A program made the translations under genes and the position numbers. From Paenibacillus sp. HB172176 (lineage in GTDB: Bacteria; Bacillota; Bacilli; Paenibacillales; Paenibacillaceae): a stretch of 64,000 nucleotides of DNA. Shown one piece after another: positions 42,669-51,309 of this stretch (positions are counted from its first letter, which is position 1; every line of letters starts with the position of its first letter). The notes beneath the pieces are model-generated. The model was not told where the DNA came from. It did not search any database and was given only the letters and a program-made list of their open reading frames with translations. Location: positions 186,001 through 250,000 of the forward strand of contig NZ_JAATHD010000006.1 of assembly GCF_011947265.1 (NCBI RefSeq), in the 5' to 3' direction.

Positions 42669-44111
42669 ATGAATCATCCAAGCACCTACCAAGGCAAGCG
42701 AGTTGTTGTATTGGGGCTTGCGAGAAGCGGTGTCAGCGTCGCCAAGCTGTTCCACAAGCTGGGCGCGAACGTCATTGTTAATGATCAGAAAAATCGCGAA
42801 GCCTGCCCCGAAGCCCAAGAACTCGAAGCTTTGGGCATTTCTGTGTTATGCGGCGGGCATCCCTCCGATCTGGTCGACGAACGCACGGCATTGCTTGTCA
42901 AAAATCCGGGTATCCCTTATTCGGCGTCTCCGGTGCAGCAGGCGCTGCGGCTGGGCGTTGAGGTCGCGACCGAGGTTGAGGCCGCCTACCATCTGTCTCC
43001 CGCGCCCATAATCGGGATTACCGGCTCGAACGGAAAAACAACCACGACTACCTTGCTTGGCGCGCTGCTGGAAGCCGCTGGCAAAAATCCAATCGTTGCC
43101 GGCAATATCGGCTTGCCGCTGTGCGAGGCTGTTCAAGGCGCGACAGCGGACAATTGGATCGTGGCCGAGCTTAGCTCCTTTCAGTTAAAGGGAACCTCTC
43201 GCTTTCATCCGCGAATAGCCTTGCTGCTGAATTTGGCTGAAACGCATTTGGACTATCACGGAGGCATGGAGGATTACGTCGCCTCCAAGGCCAAGCTGTT
43301 CGCGAATCAGAGCGAGGAAGATACGGCCGTGCTGAATTGGGATGATGGTGCTTGTCGTCAAATTGCCGCCGGACTTAAGGCGCGGCAGCTTCCCTTCTCG
43401 ATCTTCGAGCGGCTCGAGGAGGGCGTGTTCATCGATCCGCCATACGAGAGAGACGCTGGCGACAGCGCGGAGTTGCCCGAGCGGAGCATCGTTTGCCGAT
43501 TGGCGGCCGAAGGCTCCGGGCAGGTTGTCCAGCATACGATCATGCCGGTGGAAGAGCTTGGTTTGCGAGGACGCCATAATGCGGCCAACGCTCTTGCGGC
43601 GATTGCGGCGTATGCGGCTGCCGGGGCGCCGCTGGAGGCGCTTAGAGCGCCGCTGTCCGACTTCAGGGGCGTCGAGCATCGGCTGGAACTGGTAACGGTC
43701 AAGGACGGCGTAACCTATTACAATGATTCGAAGGCAACGAACCCGACCGCGACCGCGATGTCGGTCAGATCGTTGAAGGCGCCGATTATTCTGATCGCCG
43801 GAGGGCTGGACCGGGGCTCCGACTATATGGAGCTGCTGCCGGTGTTCGGCGCTCTGAAGGGGCTTGTGACGCTCGGAGAGACCAGCGGGAAGCTGGAGAG
43901 GGTCGCGAGGCAGGCAGGTTTAACGAAGGTCGAAAGCGTGAAACCTGAGAAGGACGCCGAAAGCACGCTGCGGCAGGCTGTACGTCAGGCCGCGGCGCTT
44001 GCCGGGGAAGGCGATATTGTGCTGTTGTCGCCCGCCTGCGCAAGCTGGGACATGTTTGCTTCGTTCGAGCAAAGAGGGAGCATGTTTAAGCAATCGGCGC
44101 ATACCTTGTAA
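42669..44111 (+). CDS. murD: UDP-MurNAc-L-alanine:D-glutamate ligase
   Basis: A 480-residue Mur ligase adding D-glutamate. N-terminal Rossmann-like domain GKRVVVLGLARSGVSVAKLF, then the P-loop GITGSNGKTTTTTLLGALL, GNIGLPLCEAV, VAELSSFQL and NDSKATNPTA. ATG 42669 follows GGAAGGGAAT at somewhat long spacing. The leader contains a repeat element, which breaks the otherwise tight spacing of the operon. Confidence 0.96.
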   Translation: MNHPSTYQGKRVVVLGLARSGVSVAKLFHKLGANVIVNDQKNREACPEAQELEALGISVLCGGHPSDLVDERTALLVKNPGIPYSASPVQQALRLGVEVATEVEAAYHLSPAPIIGITGSNGKTTTTTLLGALLEAAGKNPIVAGNIGLPLCEAVQGATADNWIVAELSSFQLKGTSRFHPRIALLLNLAETHLDYHGGMEDYVASKAKLFANQSEEDTAVLNWDDGACRQIAAGLKARQLPFSIFERLEEGVFIDPPYERDAGDSAELPERSIVCRLAAEGSGQVVQHTIMPVEELGLRGRHNAANALAAIAAYAAAGAPLEALRAPLSDFRGVEHRLELVTVKDGVTYYNDSKATNPTATAMSVRSLKAPIILIAGGLDRGSDYMELLPVFGALKGLVTLGETSGKLERVARQAGLTKVESVKPEKDAESTLRQAVRQAAALAGEGDIVLLSPACASWDMFASFEQRGSMFKQSAHTL

Positions 44112-44133
44112 GTAGGGGGCCTGTCCCTACTTT
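44110..44133 (+). other. Hairpin between murD and spoVE
   Basis: AAGTAGGG (44110-44117) pairs with CCCTACTT (44125-44132) across a 7-nt loop; it starts in the murD stop codon. No U-run, so it may stabilise or attenuate the transcript rather than terminate it. Confidence 0.5.
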
Positions 44134-44157
44134 CCCATGCTAAGAGGTGTGTACGCT

Positions 44158-45258
44158 ATGGCAAAAGCGCGGTCTGCCCCGGATGTTTGGCTGCTTGCCG
44201 CTATCGGGTTGATTCTGACGATCGGACTCATTATGGTGTACAGCGCGAGCGCTGTGCTTGCTTTTCATGAATTCGGAGATCGCTTCTATTACGTGAAGCG
44301 GCAGCTGTTATTTGCCGTACTAGGCGCAGGTGCGTTACTATTTACAATGAACACGCATTATTTGATATGGAAGAAATGGGCTGGGGTAGCTCTTATCGTC
44401 TGCTTCGGCTTGCTGCTGCTCGTGCTTATTCCCGGGATCGGCGTTGTGCGCGGAGGAGCGAGGAGCTGGCTTGGCATCTCGTCCTTCGGCATCCAGCCGT
44501 CTGAATTCATGAAGCTGGCGATGATTCTGTTCCTGTCGAAGTGGCTGTCCGAGAAGCAGCAGACGATTACGCTGTTCGCGAGGGGCCTGATGCCTCCGCT
44601 TGGTCTGGTTTTTCTTGCCTTCGGTCTCATTATGCTGCAGCCCGATCTGGGCACGGGAGCCGTTATGGTCGGCGCCTCCCTGATGCTGATCTATACGGCG
44701 GGAGCGCGCATGGCGCATCTTGGGGGATTGGCAATGCTGGGCGTGCTTGGGCTCGTCGGGCTCATTCTGGCGGCGCCTTACAGACTTGCGAGAATAACGA
44801 ACTTCCTCGACCCTTGGTCCGATCCGCTCGGCGGAGGCTATCAGATTATCCAATCGCTGTTCGCCATTGGTCCGGGAGGCCTTGTTGGTCTGGGACTCGG
44901 GATGAGCAGGCAGAAATTCAGCTATTTGCCGGAGCCTCAGACGGATTTCATCTTCTCTATTATTGCAGAGGAGCTGGGTTTCATAGGCGGAGCCGCGATT
45001 ATCTTCTTGTTCCTGATCGTGGTCTGGAGAGGCATTCGCGCGGCGATTGCCGCGCCGGACACCTTCGGCAGTCTGCTTGCCATAGGCATCACATCCATAA
45101 TCGGCGTGCAGGTTCTTATTAATATCGGCGTCGTCATCGGCATGATGCCCGTTACCGGCATTACGCTGCCGCTCGTCAGCTACGGCGGTTCATCGCTTAC
45201 GCTTCTGCTGACAGCGCTGGGAATTCTGCTTAATATATCAAGATATTCACGATCGTAG
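44158..45258 (+). CDS. spoVE: SEDS-family glycosyltransferase (SpoVE/FtsW)
   Basis: A 366-residue membrane protein with ten helices that polymerises lipid II. SEDS motifs: YYVKRQLLFAVLGAGAL, GGARSWLGISSFGIQPSEFMKLAMI, GYQIIQSLFAIGPGGLVGLGLG, QTDFIFSIIAEELGFIGG and GITLPLVSYGGSSL. The Bacillus order (murD-spoVE) favours SpoVE, the cortex enzyme paired with SpoVD, but FtsW cannot be excluded from sequence alone. ATG 44158 follows AAGAGGTG; the ATG at 44137 lies before this site. murG, expected next, is absent. Confidence 0.92.
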   Translation: MAKARSAPDVWLLAAIGLILTIGLIMVYSASAVLAFHEFGDRFYYVKRQLLFAVLGAGALLFTMNTHYLIWKKWAGVALIVCFGLLLLVLIPGIGVVRGGARSWLGISSFGIQPSEFMKLAMILFLSKWLSEKQQTITLFARGLMPPLGLVFLAFGLIMLQPDLGTGAVMVGASLMLIYTAGARMAHLGGLAMLGVLGLVGLILAAPYRLARITNFLDPWSDPLGGGYQIIQSLFAIGPGGLVGLGLGMSRQKFSYLPEPQTDFIFSIIAEELGFIGGAAIIFLFLIVVWRGIRAAIAAPDTFGSLLAIGITSIIGVQVLINIGVVIGMMPVTGITLPLVSYGGSSLTLLLTALGILLNISRYSRS

Positions 45259-45419
45259 ACGTCTTGCGGCTGAAAACCAAAGGTCAATAGGCGATTGTCA
45301 CATAACGATTCTCATAGGCATAAGATACCTTATATTCGCGACCGACGCCTGCGGCGCGAGACGATCACAGGATTACGTCAGGCAACACTCTGAACGGAGC
45401 ATTGAAGGAGGCTATCACA
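45259..45419. other. Intergenic gap between spoVE and murB
   Basis: 161 bp without a gene where murG is expected. It contains short GC-rich inverted repeats (TCGCG...CGCGA near 45338-45362) and an AAGGAGG site for murB. No promoter was recognised with confidence. Confidence 0.5.
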
Positions 45420-46325
45420 GTGGAAGCATTCATAGCGGAGCTTAAGCAATCCGGCACAGCCGAATATTTACCGGGCGAGCCGCTCTCGAAACATACAACC
45501 TGGAAGATCGGCGGACCTGCCGATTTGTTAATCCTTCCGCGAAACAGAGCAGAGCTGATCGCGACTGTCAAACTGCTGCATAAGCATGGCCTTGGCTGGA
45601 ACAATCTCGGCAGAGGCTCGAATATGCTGGTCAGCGACAAGGGCATTCGCGGCGTTGTGATCAAGCCGTCAGGAGATCTCGATTACGTGCGTTTCGAAGG
45701 AACGACCGCCATTGCCGGCGCATCGTACTCCTTCATTAAGCTGTCGGTCATGGCGGGCAGGGAAGGACTGACCGGACTCGAATTCGCGGGGGGAATTCCG
45801 GGCACGGTCGGCGGAGCTGTCTATATGAACGCAGGAGCGCTGGGATCAGATGTGTCGCGCATTTTCAAATATGCTGACATTGTACTGGAAACAGGCGAAT
45901 TGGTTCGCTTCGAAAGCGAGGATATGCGATTCTCTTATCGTCATTCCATTCTGCATGAAATCAAAGGGGCCGTTGTCGAAGCCGCCTTCGAGCTGCAAAA
46001 AGGAGAACGAATGGAAATCGCCTCCGCAATGGCTTCGAATAAAGAGCGCAGAATTCGTACGCAGCCGCTTCAGCAGCCCAGCGCGGGAAGCGTGTTCCGC
46101 AATCCGCCGGATGATTACGCCGCCAGATTGATTCAGGAGGCGGAGCTGAAGGGGTTCTCTATCGGAGGAGCGCAAGTGTCCGAGCAACACGCCAATTTTA
46201 TTGTCAACACCGGGCAAGCGACAGCAAGAGATGTTCTCGCCCTCATGTCCCACATTCAGAGCACGGTCGAGGAGCGCTTCGGCGTTCGGCTGGTGCCTGA
46301 GGTATTGGTGGTGGGCGAGCGGTAA
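45420..46325 (+). CDS. murB: UDP-N-acetylenolpyruvoylglucosamine reductase
   Basis: A 301-residue FAD enzyme reducing the enolpyruvyl group to lactate, giving UDP-MurNAc. Type II MurB features: HTTWKIGGPADLLILP, GRGSNMLVSDKGIRGVVI, GLEFAGGIPGTVGGAVYMNAGA (FAD site), and the QQPSAGSVFRNP motif containing the catalytic serine. GTG 45420 is the start, 8 bp after AAGGAGG; the TTG at 45402 is part of that site. It is followed after 15 bp by murA. Confidence 0.96.
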   Translation: MEAFIAELKQSGTAEYLPGEPLSKHTTWKIGGPADLLILPRNRAELIATVKLLHKHGLGWNNLGRGSNMLVSDKGIRGVVIKPSGDLDYVRFEGTTAIAGASYSFIKLSVMAGREGLTGLEFAGGIPGTVGGAVYMNAGALGSDVSRIFKYADIVLETGELVRFESEDMRFSYRHSILHEIKGAVVEAAFELQKGERMEIASAMASNKERRIRTQPLQQPSAGSVFRNPPDDYAARLIQEAELKGFSIGGAQVSEQHANFIVNTGQATARDVLALMSHIQSTVEERFGVRLVPEVLVVGER

Positions 46326-46340
46326 CTCGGAGGTGATACA

Positions 46341-47612
46341 TTGGACAAATTGGTGATTGAAGGCGGGAAACCACTATCAGGAACCATCGTGATCCAAGGA
46401 GCGAAAAATGCCGCTTTGCCGATATTGGCAGCAAGTTTATTAGGGGATGGCGTATCGAAAATCGAACATGTCCCGCATTTGCTTGATATCGAGGTTATGC
46501 TGAACATTTTACGCGAATTAGGATGCCGCGCTGAGCATAAAGAAGATACGGTTGTGCTTGATACGTCAGCCGTGCACACGTCGCATGTTCCTGAGCCGTT
46601 AATGAAACTGATGAGATCGTCTATTTTCCTGATGGGGCCGCTGCTTGCGAGGTTCGGAGAGGCGCAGGTCTATCTGCCCGGAGGCTGCGCGATAGGCGAG
46701 CGCAAGATCGATCTTCATCTGCAAGGCCTGAAGGCTCTCGGAGCGGAGATCGAAGAAATTGGCAACCGGATCATCTGTCGAGCGGATAAACTAATCGGCG
46801 CGGATATTCATCTTGGCTTTCCCAGCGTGGGGGCGACGGAGAATATTATGATGGCCGCCGTGCTTGCCGATGGCAGAACGACGATCAGCAATGCGGCAAG
46901 AGAGCCGGAAATAACAGATTTGCAGCATTACCTGGTTCGCATGGGCGCCAAAATCATGGGAGCGGGAACGGATACGATTACGATCGAAGGCGTGAATCGT
47001 CTGACTCCTTGCCGCTATGAGGTTATTCCGGACCGCATTGTGACCGGAACCGTCATGGTGGCGGCAGCGGCGACCCGAGGCTCGGTCGTGCTTCAACGCA
47101 CGCAGCCTGCGCATCTAACCTCGCTCATTCACGTCATGCGCCGCTCTGGTGTTCAAATTATCGTAGACGATGATATAATAAGGGTTGACGGTCTTGTCAG
47201 GCCGCGTGCAATTGAGAGAATCGTAACAGCGCCCTACCCGGCTTTTCCTACCGATCTGCAATCTCAAATTATGGTGCTGCTGGCGCTTGCCGACGGTGTA
47301 AGCATTATGAAGGAGACGATTTTCGAGGGACGACTCAAGCATGTTGACGAATTGTCGAGGATGGGCGCGGATATTCGCGTCGATCTGAACGCGGCTTTCA
47401 TCAGAGGCGTTCCGAGATTGTACGGCGCCACGGTGGAGGCAACGGATTTGCGGGCTGGCGCGGCCTTGGTCATCGCAGGGCTGGCTGCTCAAGGCAGAAC
47501 GATTGTCGAGCAGGTTCATCATATCGACCGGGGTTATGAGAAGATTGAGGTCATGCTTGCCAAACTTGGCGCGACGATCTCCAGATCCTTGCCCGTGCCT
47601 AATAATAGTTGA
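46341..47612 (+). CDS. murA: UDP-N-acetylglucosamine 1-carboxyvinyltransferase
   Basis: A 423-residue enzyme catalysing the first committed step of peptidoglycan synthesis. It starts MDKLVIEGGKPLSGTIVIQG with the AKNAALPILAASLL motif. The catalytic cysteine loop is LPGGCAIGERKIDLHL, with C115 the fosfomycin target. It uses a TTG start after GGAGGTGATACA. Linkage to murB is a plausible pathway pair; in B. subtilis murA lies elsewhere. Gram-positives often carry two murA genes, so this may be one of two. Confidence 0.95.
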   Translation: MDKLVIEGGKPLSGTIVIQGAKNAALPILAASLLGDGVSKIEHVPHLLDIEVMLNILRELGCRAEHKEDTVVLDTSAVHTSHVPEPLMKLMRSSIFLMGPLLARFGEAQVYLPGGCAIGERKIDLHLQGLKALGAEIEEIGNRIICRADKLIGADIHLGFPSVGATENIMMAAVLADGRTTISNAAREPEITDLQHYLVRMGAKIMGAGTDTITIEGVNRLTPCRYEVIPDRIVTGTVMVAAAATRGSVVLQRTQPAHLTSLIHVMRRSGVQIIVDDDIIRVDGLVRPRAIERIVTAPYPAFPTDLQSQIMVLLALADGVSIMKETIFEGRLKHVDELSRMGADIRVDLNAAFIRGVPRLYGATVEATDLRAGAALVIAGLAAQGRTIVEQVHHIDRGYEKIEVMLAKLGATISRSLPVPNNS

Positions 47613-47685
47613 AGACAGGAATGACCGGCTTCCTTCAAGCGCTTTGGCGGGGGAGCCGGTGTTTCAGCGAAAAGAGGGACAAGTT

Positions 47686-48456
47686 ATGAGCGTGCAGATG
47701 CCTGTGCTGAAGGAGCCGGAGCGCAAGCGCAGAGGCAATAAGAAGCTTCTGGCAATCGTTATTTTATTGTTTATGGCGCTTCTGGCCGTTTTATTCTTCA
47801 ATTCTTCCATCAGCAAAATTTCGGAGATTCAAATATCAGGTTTGCAGTATACGACGAATGCGGAGGTCGTCGAGGCGGCGGGGATTGAAACGGGAGACGC
47901 GTTCTTCCGGGTATCGTCTGCTTCTTTGGCGGAGCGGGTAAGCAAGCTTCCCGAGGTGGAGAAGGTCGATGTGACCAAGTCCTTTCCCGGCGTCATCAAG
48001 CTGAAGGTGCAGGAATATCCCGTTGTTGCATTCGAGCTCAGCAGCGAAGGATCTTGGGTCGCGCTTCTGTCCAATGGCACGGAGACCGTGGACGAGGAGA
48101 ACGGCATCCGACTGGCGGACAAGCCCGTGCTTACCGGCTGGAGCAAGGAGGATCCGGTGAAGAAAGAACTGACGGCCAAGCTGGCCGCGATTCCCTCCAA
48201 GCAATTGTCGGATTTGTCGGAGATCATGCCTGATCCATCCACGGCGTATCCGGATCGCATCCGTATGTATACCAGAACGAAATTCGAAGTGATTACGGCC
48301 GTTTCGGTGCTGACCGAGAAGATTGAGGCGTTGAACGCGGTCATTGAGACGCAGGAGCCGGGCAAGATAACGATGCTCCTCGCCGACACGTATGTGCCTT
48401 TCGATCAGGAGGATTCTGGTAATAGCCAGAATGGGCAAAAAGATACTACTCAATAG
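47686..48456 (+). CDS. divIB: Cell division protein DivIB/FtsQ
   Basis: A 256-residue bitopic protein: basic cytoplasmic N-terminus (KEPERKRRGNKK), one helix (LLAIVILLFMALLAVLFF), then a POTRA domain beginning ISKISEIQISGLQYTTNAEVVE and a beta domain ending near GKITMLLADTYVPF. It links the divisome with FtsL and DivIC. ATG 47686 follows AGAGGG. The C-terminal tail is short and polar (DSGNSQNGQKDTTQ). In B. subtilis ylxW, ylxX and sbp come next; here they are missing and ftsA follows after 273 bp. Confidence 0.92.
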   Translation: MSVQMPVLKEPERKRRGNKKLLAIVILLFMALLAVLFFNSSISKISEIQISGLQYTTNAEVVEAAGIETGDAFFRVSSASLAERVSKLPEVEKVDVTKSFPGVIKLKVQEYPVVAFELSSEGSWVALLSNGTETVDEENGIRLADKPVLTGWSKEDPVKKELTAKLAAIPSKQLSDLSEIMPDPSTAYPDRIRMYTRTKFEVITAVSVLTEKIEALNAVIETQEPGKITMLLADTYVPFDQEDSGNSQNGQKDTTQ

Positions 48457-48729
48457 CTTGAAAGAATGGTAGAATTTAAGGTGCTTGTTCTTTTGCAAAT
48501 GTTTCATGAAGCTGTTTCAGTTTTTCGATTTTGGGGTATTGGTTTAGATGACTGCGTCTGTTCATGCCTAATATCCCTTGATTCGACAGGGAACTGCGGG
48601 GGGTTGCGAAATATTTGTTGAAAAAAGAGGGAAAATATTAAGCGCGTTGAATATGTAGATAGACTTGGTTGGGAACACAATATACATGATACATGCAGTT
48701 ATCATTATGGGAAACGGAGGTGCCGCAAG
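48457..48729 (+). other. Regulatory gap before ftsA
   Basis: 273 bp without a gene. It holds a close match to a sigma-H promoter and the ftsA ribosome-binding site (CGGAGGTG). It takes the place of ylxW-ylxX-sbp of Bacillus. Confidence 0.6.
48626..48654 (+). promoter_or_regulatory. Candidate sigma-H promoter of ftsAZ
   Basis: -35 AGAGGGAAA (48626-48634; 8 of 9 to RNAGGAWWW), 11-bp spacer, -10 GTTGAATAT (48646-48654; all 9 to RNNGAATWW). In B. subtilis ftsAZ is driven from a sigma-H promoter at the onset of sporulation, so position and sequence agree. Confidence 0.65.
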
Positions 48730-49971
48730 TTGAGCAGTAATGACATCATAGTTAGTTTGGACATCGGTACATCCAAAGTTCGAGCTATTATTGGTGAGAT
48801 GAATAATGGAGCCATTAATATTATTGGCGTTGGATCTGCTGACTCGGAAGGAATTCGGAAGGGCGCAATCGTTGATATTGATCAGACTGTCCAGTCCATC
48901 CGCAACGCGATTGAACATGCGGAGCGCATGGTCGGCATTCAAATATCCGATGTTTATGTCGGCATTCAAGGCAATCATATCGCATTGCAGACGAATCATG
49001 GCGTCGTAGCCGTGTCCAATGAGGATAGGGAAATTGGCGAAGAAGACATTGAACGCGTCATTCAAGCGGCGAAGGTGGTAGCTCTTCCGCCTGAACGCGA
49101 AATTATTAATCTCGTACCGAAGCAGTATTTGGTTGACGGTCTCGAGGGCATCTCCGATCCAAGAGGCATGATCGGCGTGCGCCTCGAAGTGGAAGCGACG
49201 ATCGTGACAGGCGCGAAGACGGCGATACATAATCTGATGCGCTGCGTGGAGAAGGCGGGCCTGCGCATTAACGGCGTCATTCTCTTGTCCCTTGCCACGG
49301 GCGTGATGTCGCTTTCGAAGGACGAGAAGATGATGGGAACGGTTCTGGCCGATATCGGAGCCGGCTCCTGCACGATTGCCGTCTATGATCAAGGCGGCCT
49401 CGCGGCTATCTCGGCCTTGCCAATCGGCGGGGAATTCGTAACGAATGATATTGCCTACGGTCTGCGGACGCAGAGCGATCAAGCCGAGAAGTTCAAGCTG
49501 AAGTACGGCTGTGCGAACGTTGAGGATGCGGCGGAAGACGTGAAATTCAAAGTGACGCGCATGGGAAGCAATGTGGAGAAGGAATTCTCGCAGAAGGATC
49601 TTGCAAGCATTATAGAGCCTCGAATGCAGGAAATCTTCCAATTGATTCGCCAAGAGGTTAGGCGGCTTGGCTATGGAGACAATGTGAACGGATATGTTCT
49701 TACAGGCGGCGCAGTTTCCTTGCCCGGCACGCTGGCGCTGGCGCAAGCGGAGCTCGAAGCCTCCGTGCGAATCGCTCTGCCCGATTATATCGGCGTGAAG
49801 GATGCGGCATACAGCAGCGGCGTCGGAATGATTCAATACGTATCGAAGTATATGGGAGTCAGCAGCGCCGGTTCAGCCAAAAAATCTTCAAGTCGTAAAG
49901 CGGGTCCATCACCTTCTACTAAACCCGGTATGTTTGAGAAGATTAAAAATATGTTTAACGAATTTATTTGA
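48730..49971 (+). CDS. ftsA: Cell division protein FtsA
   Basis: A 413-residue actin-like ATPase that tethers FtsZ to the membrane. Motifs: IIVSLDIGTSKVRAIIGEM (phosphate 1), the SHS2 domain (IGIQGNHIALQ region), LADIGAGSCTIAVYDQGG (phosphate 2) and YVLTGGAVSLPGTLALA (adenosine). The extreme C-terminus is an amphipathic membrane-targeting helix (MFEKIKNMFNEFI), after a serine/lysine-rich linker. TTG start after GGAGGTG. Followed after 17 bp by ftsZ. Confidence 0.97.
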   Translation: MSSNDIIVSLDIGTSKVRAIIGEMNNGAINIIGVGSADSEGIRKGAIVDIDQTVQSIRNAIEHAERMVGIQISDVYVGIQGNHIALQTNHGVVAVSNEDREIGEEDIERVIQAAKVVALPPEREIINLVPKQYLVDGLEGISDPRGMIGVRLEVEATIVTGAKTAIHNLMRCVEKAGLRINGVILLSLATGVMSLSKDEKMMGTVLADIGAGSCTIAVYDQGGLAAISALPIGGEFVTNDIAYGLRTQSDQAEKFKLKYGCANVEDAAEDVKFKVTRMGSNVEKEFSQKDLASIIEPRMQEIFQLIRQEVRRLGYGDNVNGYVLTGGAVSLPGTLALAQAELEASVRIALPDYIGVKDAAYSSGVGMIQYVSKYMGVSSAGSAKKSSSRKAGPSPSTKPGMFEKIKNMFNEFI

Positions 49972-49988
49972 CTGGGGGATAATGAGAG

Positions 49989-51116
49989 ATGTTGGAATTC
50001 GACATGGAGCTTGAACAGCTCGCCCAAATAAAAGTAATAGGCGTAGGCGGCGGCGGCAGCAATGCGGTCAACCGCATGATCGAGAATGGCGTGAAGGGTG
50101 TTGAGTTCATAACCGTTAACACGGATGCTCAAGCGCTTCATCTTGCAAAGTCGGAGCATAAGCTGCAGATTGGCGACAAGCTGACCCGCGGACTTGGCGC
50201 CGGAGCGAATCCGGAGGTCGGAAGCAAGGCGGCCGAGGAATCCCGCGAACAAATTATGAATCAATTAAAGGGCTCCGACATGGTGTTCGTTACGGCTGGC
50301 ATGGGCGGAGGCACAGGTACAGGAGCAGCGCCGGTCATCGCCGAGATTGCCCGCGAATGCGGCGCTTTGACCGTCGGTGTCGTAACAAGACCGTTCACCT
50401 TCGAAGGACGCAAGCGTTCCGGACAAGCCGAGCTTGGCATTGAAGCGTTGAAGGAAAAGGTCGATACGCTGATTGTCATTCCGAATGACCGTCTGCTCGA
50501 GATCGTCGACAAGAAGACGCCGATGCTGGAAGCGTTCAGAGAAGCGGATAACGTGCTTCGGCAAGCGGTGCAGGGCATCTCGGATTTGATTGCCGTTCCC
50601 GGCTTGATCAACCTCGACTTTGCCGACGTGAAGACGATCATGACGGAGCGCGGCTCCGCATTGATGGGGATCGGCGTAGCGACAGGCGAGAATCGCGCGG
50701 CGGAAGCTGCTCGCAAAGCGATTATGAGTCCGTTGCTCGAGACGTCCATTGATGGAGCTCGCGGCGTTATCATGAATATTACGGGCGGCAACAACCTGTC
50801 GCTTTATGAAGTGAATGAAGCGGCCGAGATTGTCATCTCCGCATCCGATCCGGATGTGAATATGATCTTCGGCGCGATTATCGACGAGGATCTGAAGGAT
50901 GAAATCAAGGTTACTGTCATTGCGACCGGTTTTGAATCGAAGCCGATGCAGCAGCAAACGCCTGCGCGTCGCCCCTCGCAGCAAAGCTCGGATGCGAGTG
51001 AATCCAAGCCCGCTTCCAGCTCGAACGGAGTGAAGCCTTTCGGTTCCGGGTCGACAACGAGCGATCAGCTGGAAATTCCCGCTTTTCTGCGCAAGCAGCC
51101 TCGCGGCGACAGATAA
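49989..51116 (+). CDS. ftsZ: Cell division protein FtsZ
   Basis: A 375-residue tubulin-like GTPase forming the Z ring. N-terminal [17 protein letters not shown], the tubulin signature [12 protein letters not shown] (~residues 103-114), and the T7 loop [11 protein letters not shown]. After the core comes a variable glutamine/serine linker (~315-360), and the conserved C-terminal peptide [10 protein letters not shown] that binds FtsA, SepF and others. ATG 49989 follows GGGGGAT. A strong terminator follows. Confidence 0.98.
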   Translation: MLEFDMELEQLAQIKVIGVGGGGSNAVNRMIENGVKGVEFITVNTDAQALHLAKSEHKLQIGDKLTRGLGAGANPEVGSKAAEESREQIMNQLKGSDMVFVTAGMGGGTGTGAAPVIAEIARECGALTVGVVTRPFTFEGRKRSGQAELGIEALKEKVDTLIVIPNDRLLEIVDKKTPMLEAFREADNVLRQAVQGISDLIAVPGLINLDFADVKTIMTERGSALMGIGVATGENRAAEAARKAIMSPLLETSIDGARGVIMNITGGNNLSLYEVNEAAEIVISASDPDVNMIFGAIIDEDLKDEIKVTVIATGFESKPMQQQTPARRPSQQSSDASESKPASSSNGVKPFGSGSTTSDQLEIPAFLRKQPRGDR

Positions 51117-51130
51117 TTCAAGCTTTAGAG

Positions 51131-51165
51131 ACGTCTCTTCCATTATGGAGGAGGCGTTTTTTTTA
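51131..51165 (+). terminator. Rho-independent terminator of ftsZ
   Basis: ACGTCTCTTCCAT pairs with ATGGAGGAGGCGT (G-U pairs allowed), followed by eight T residues. Confidence 0.88.
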
Positions 51166-51171
51166 TGAGTA

Positions 51172-51180
51172 GTCGACAAA
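51172..51180 (-). promoter_or_regulatory. Candidate Spo0A box upstream of spoIIGA
   Basis: GTCGACAAA matches TTCGACAAA (reverse of the TTTGTCGAA consensus) at 8 of 9 positions. The spoIIG operon is directly Spo0A-activated in Bacillus, so the position is plausible, 130 bp before the start codon. Confidence 0.5.
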
Positions 51181-51205
51181 AAAAGATAGGGGGCACCGTC
51201 ATGAA

Positions 51206-51238
51206 TAGACAGACTTTGAAATAGGATTACAATATACT
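51206..51238 (+). promoter_or_regulatory. Candidate spoIIG promoter
   Basis: TAGACA (51206-51211) with TACAAT at 16 bp or TATACT (51233-51238) at 21 bp. The second choice resembles the unusually long spacer (22 bp) of the Spo0A-dependent spoIIG promoter of B. subtilis. Confidence 0.45.
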
Positions 51239-51309
51239 AGTCTCAGGTAGTTTCCCCGCGAAGCTTAAGTAGCGCTTTGATGTGTCGATCCTGGAGGAAG
51301 GGGACTCTC

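Noticed and set aside
48568..49836. A 422-codon minus-strand open frame opposite ftsA
   Set aside because: Antisense shadow of ftsA; histidine/arginine-rich composition with no known family.
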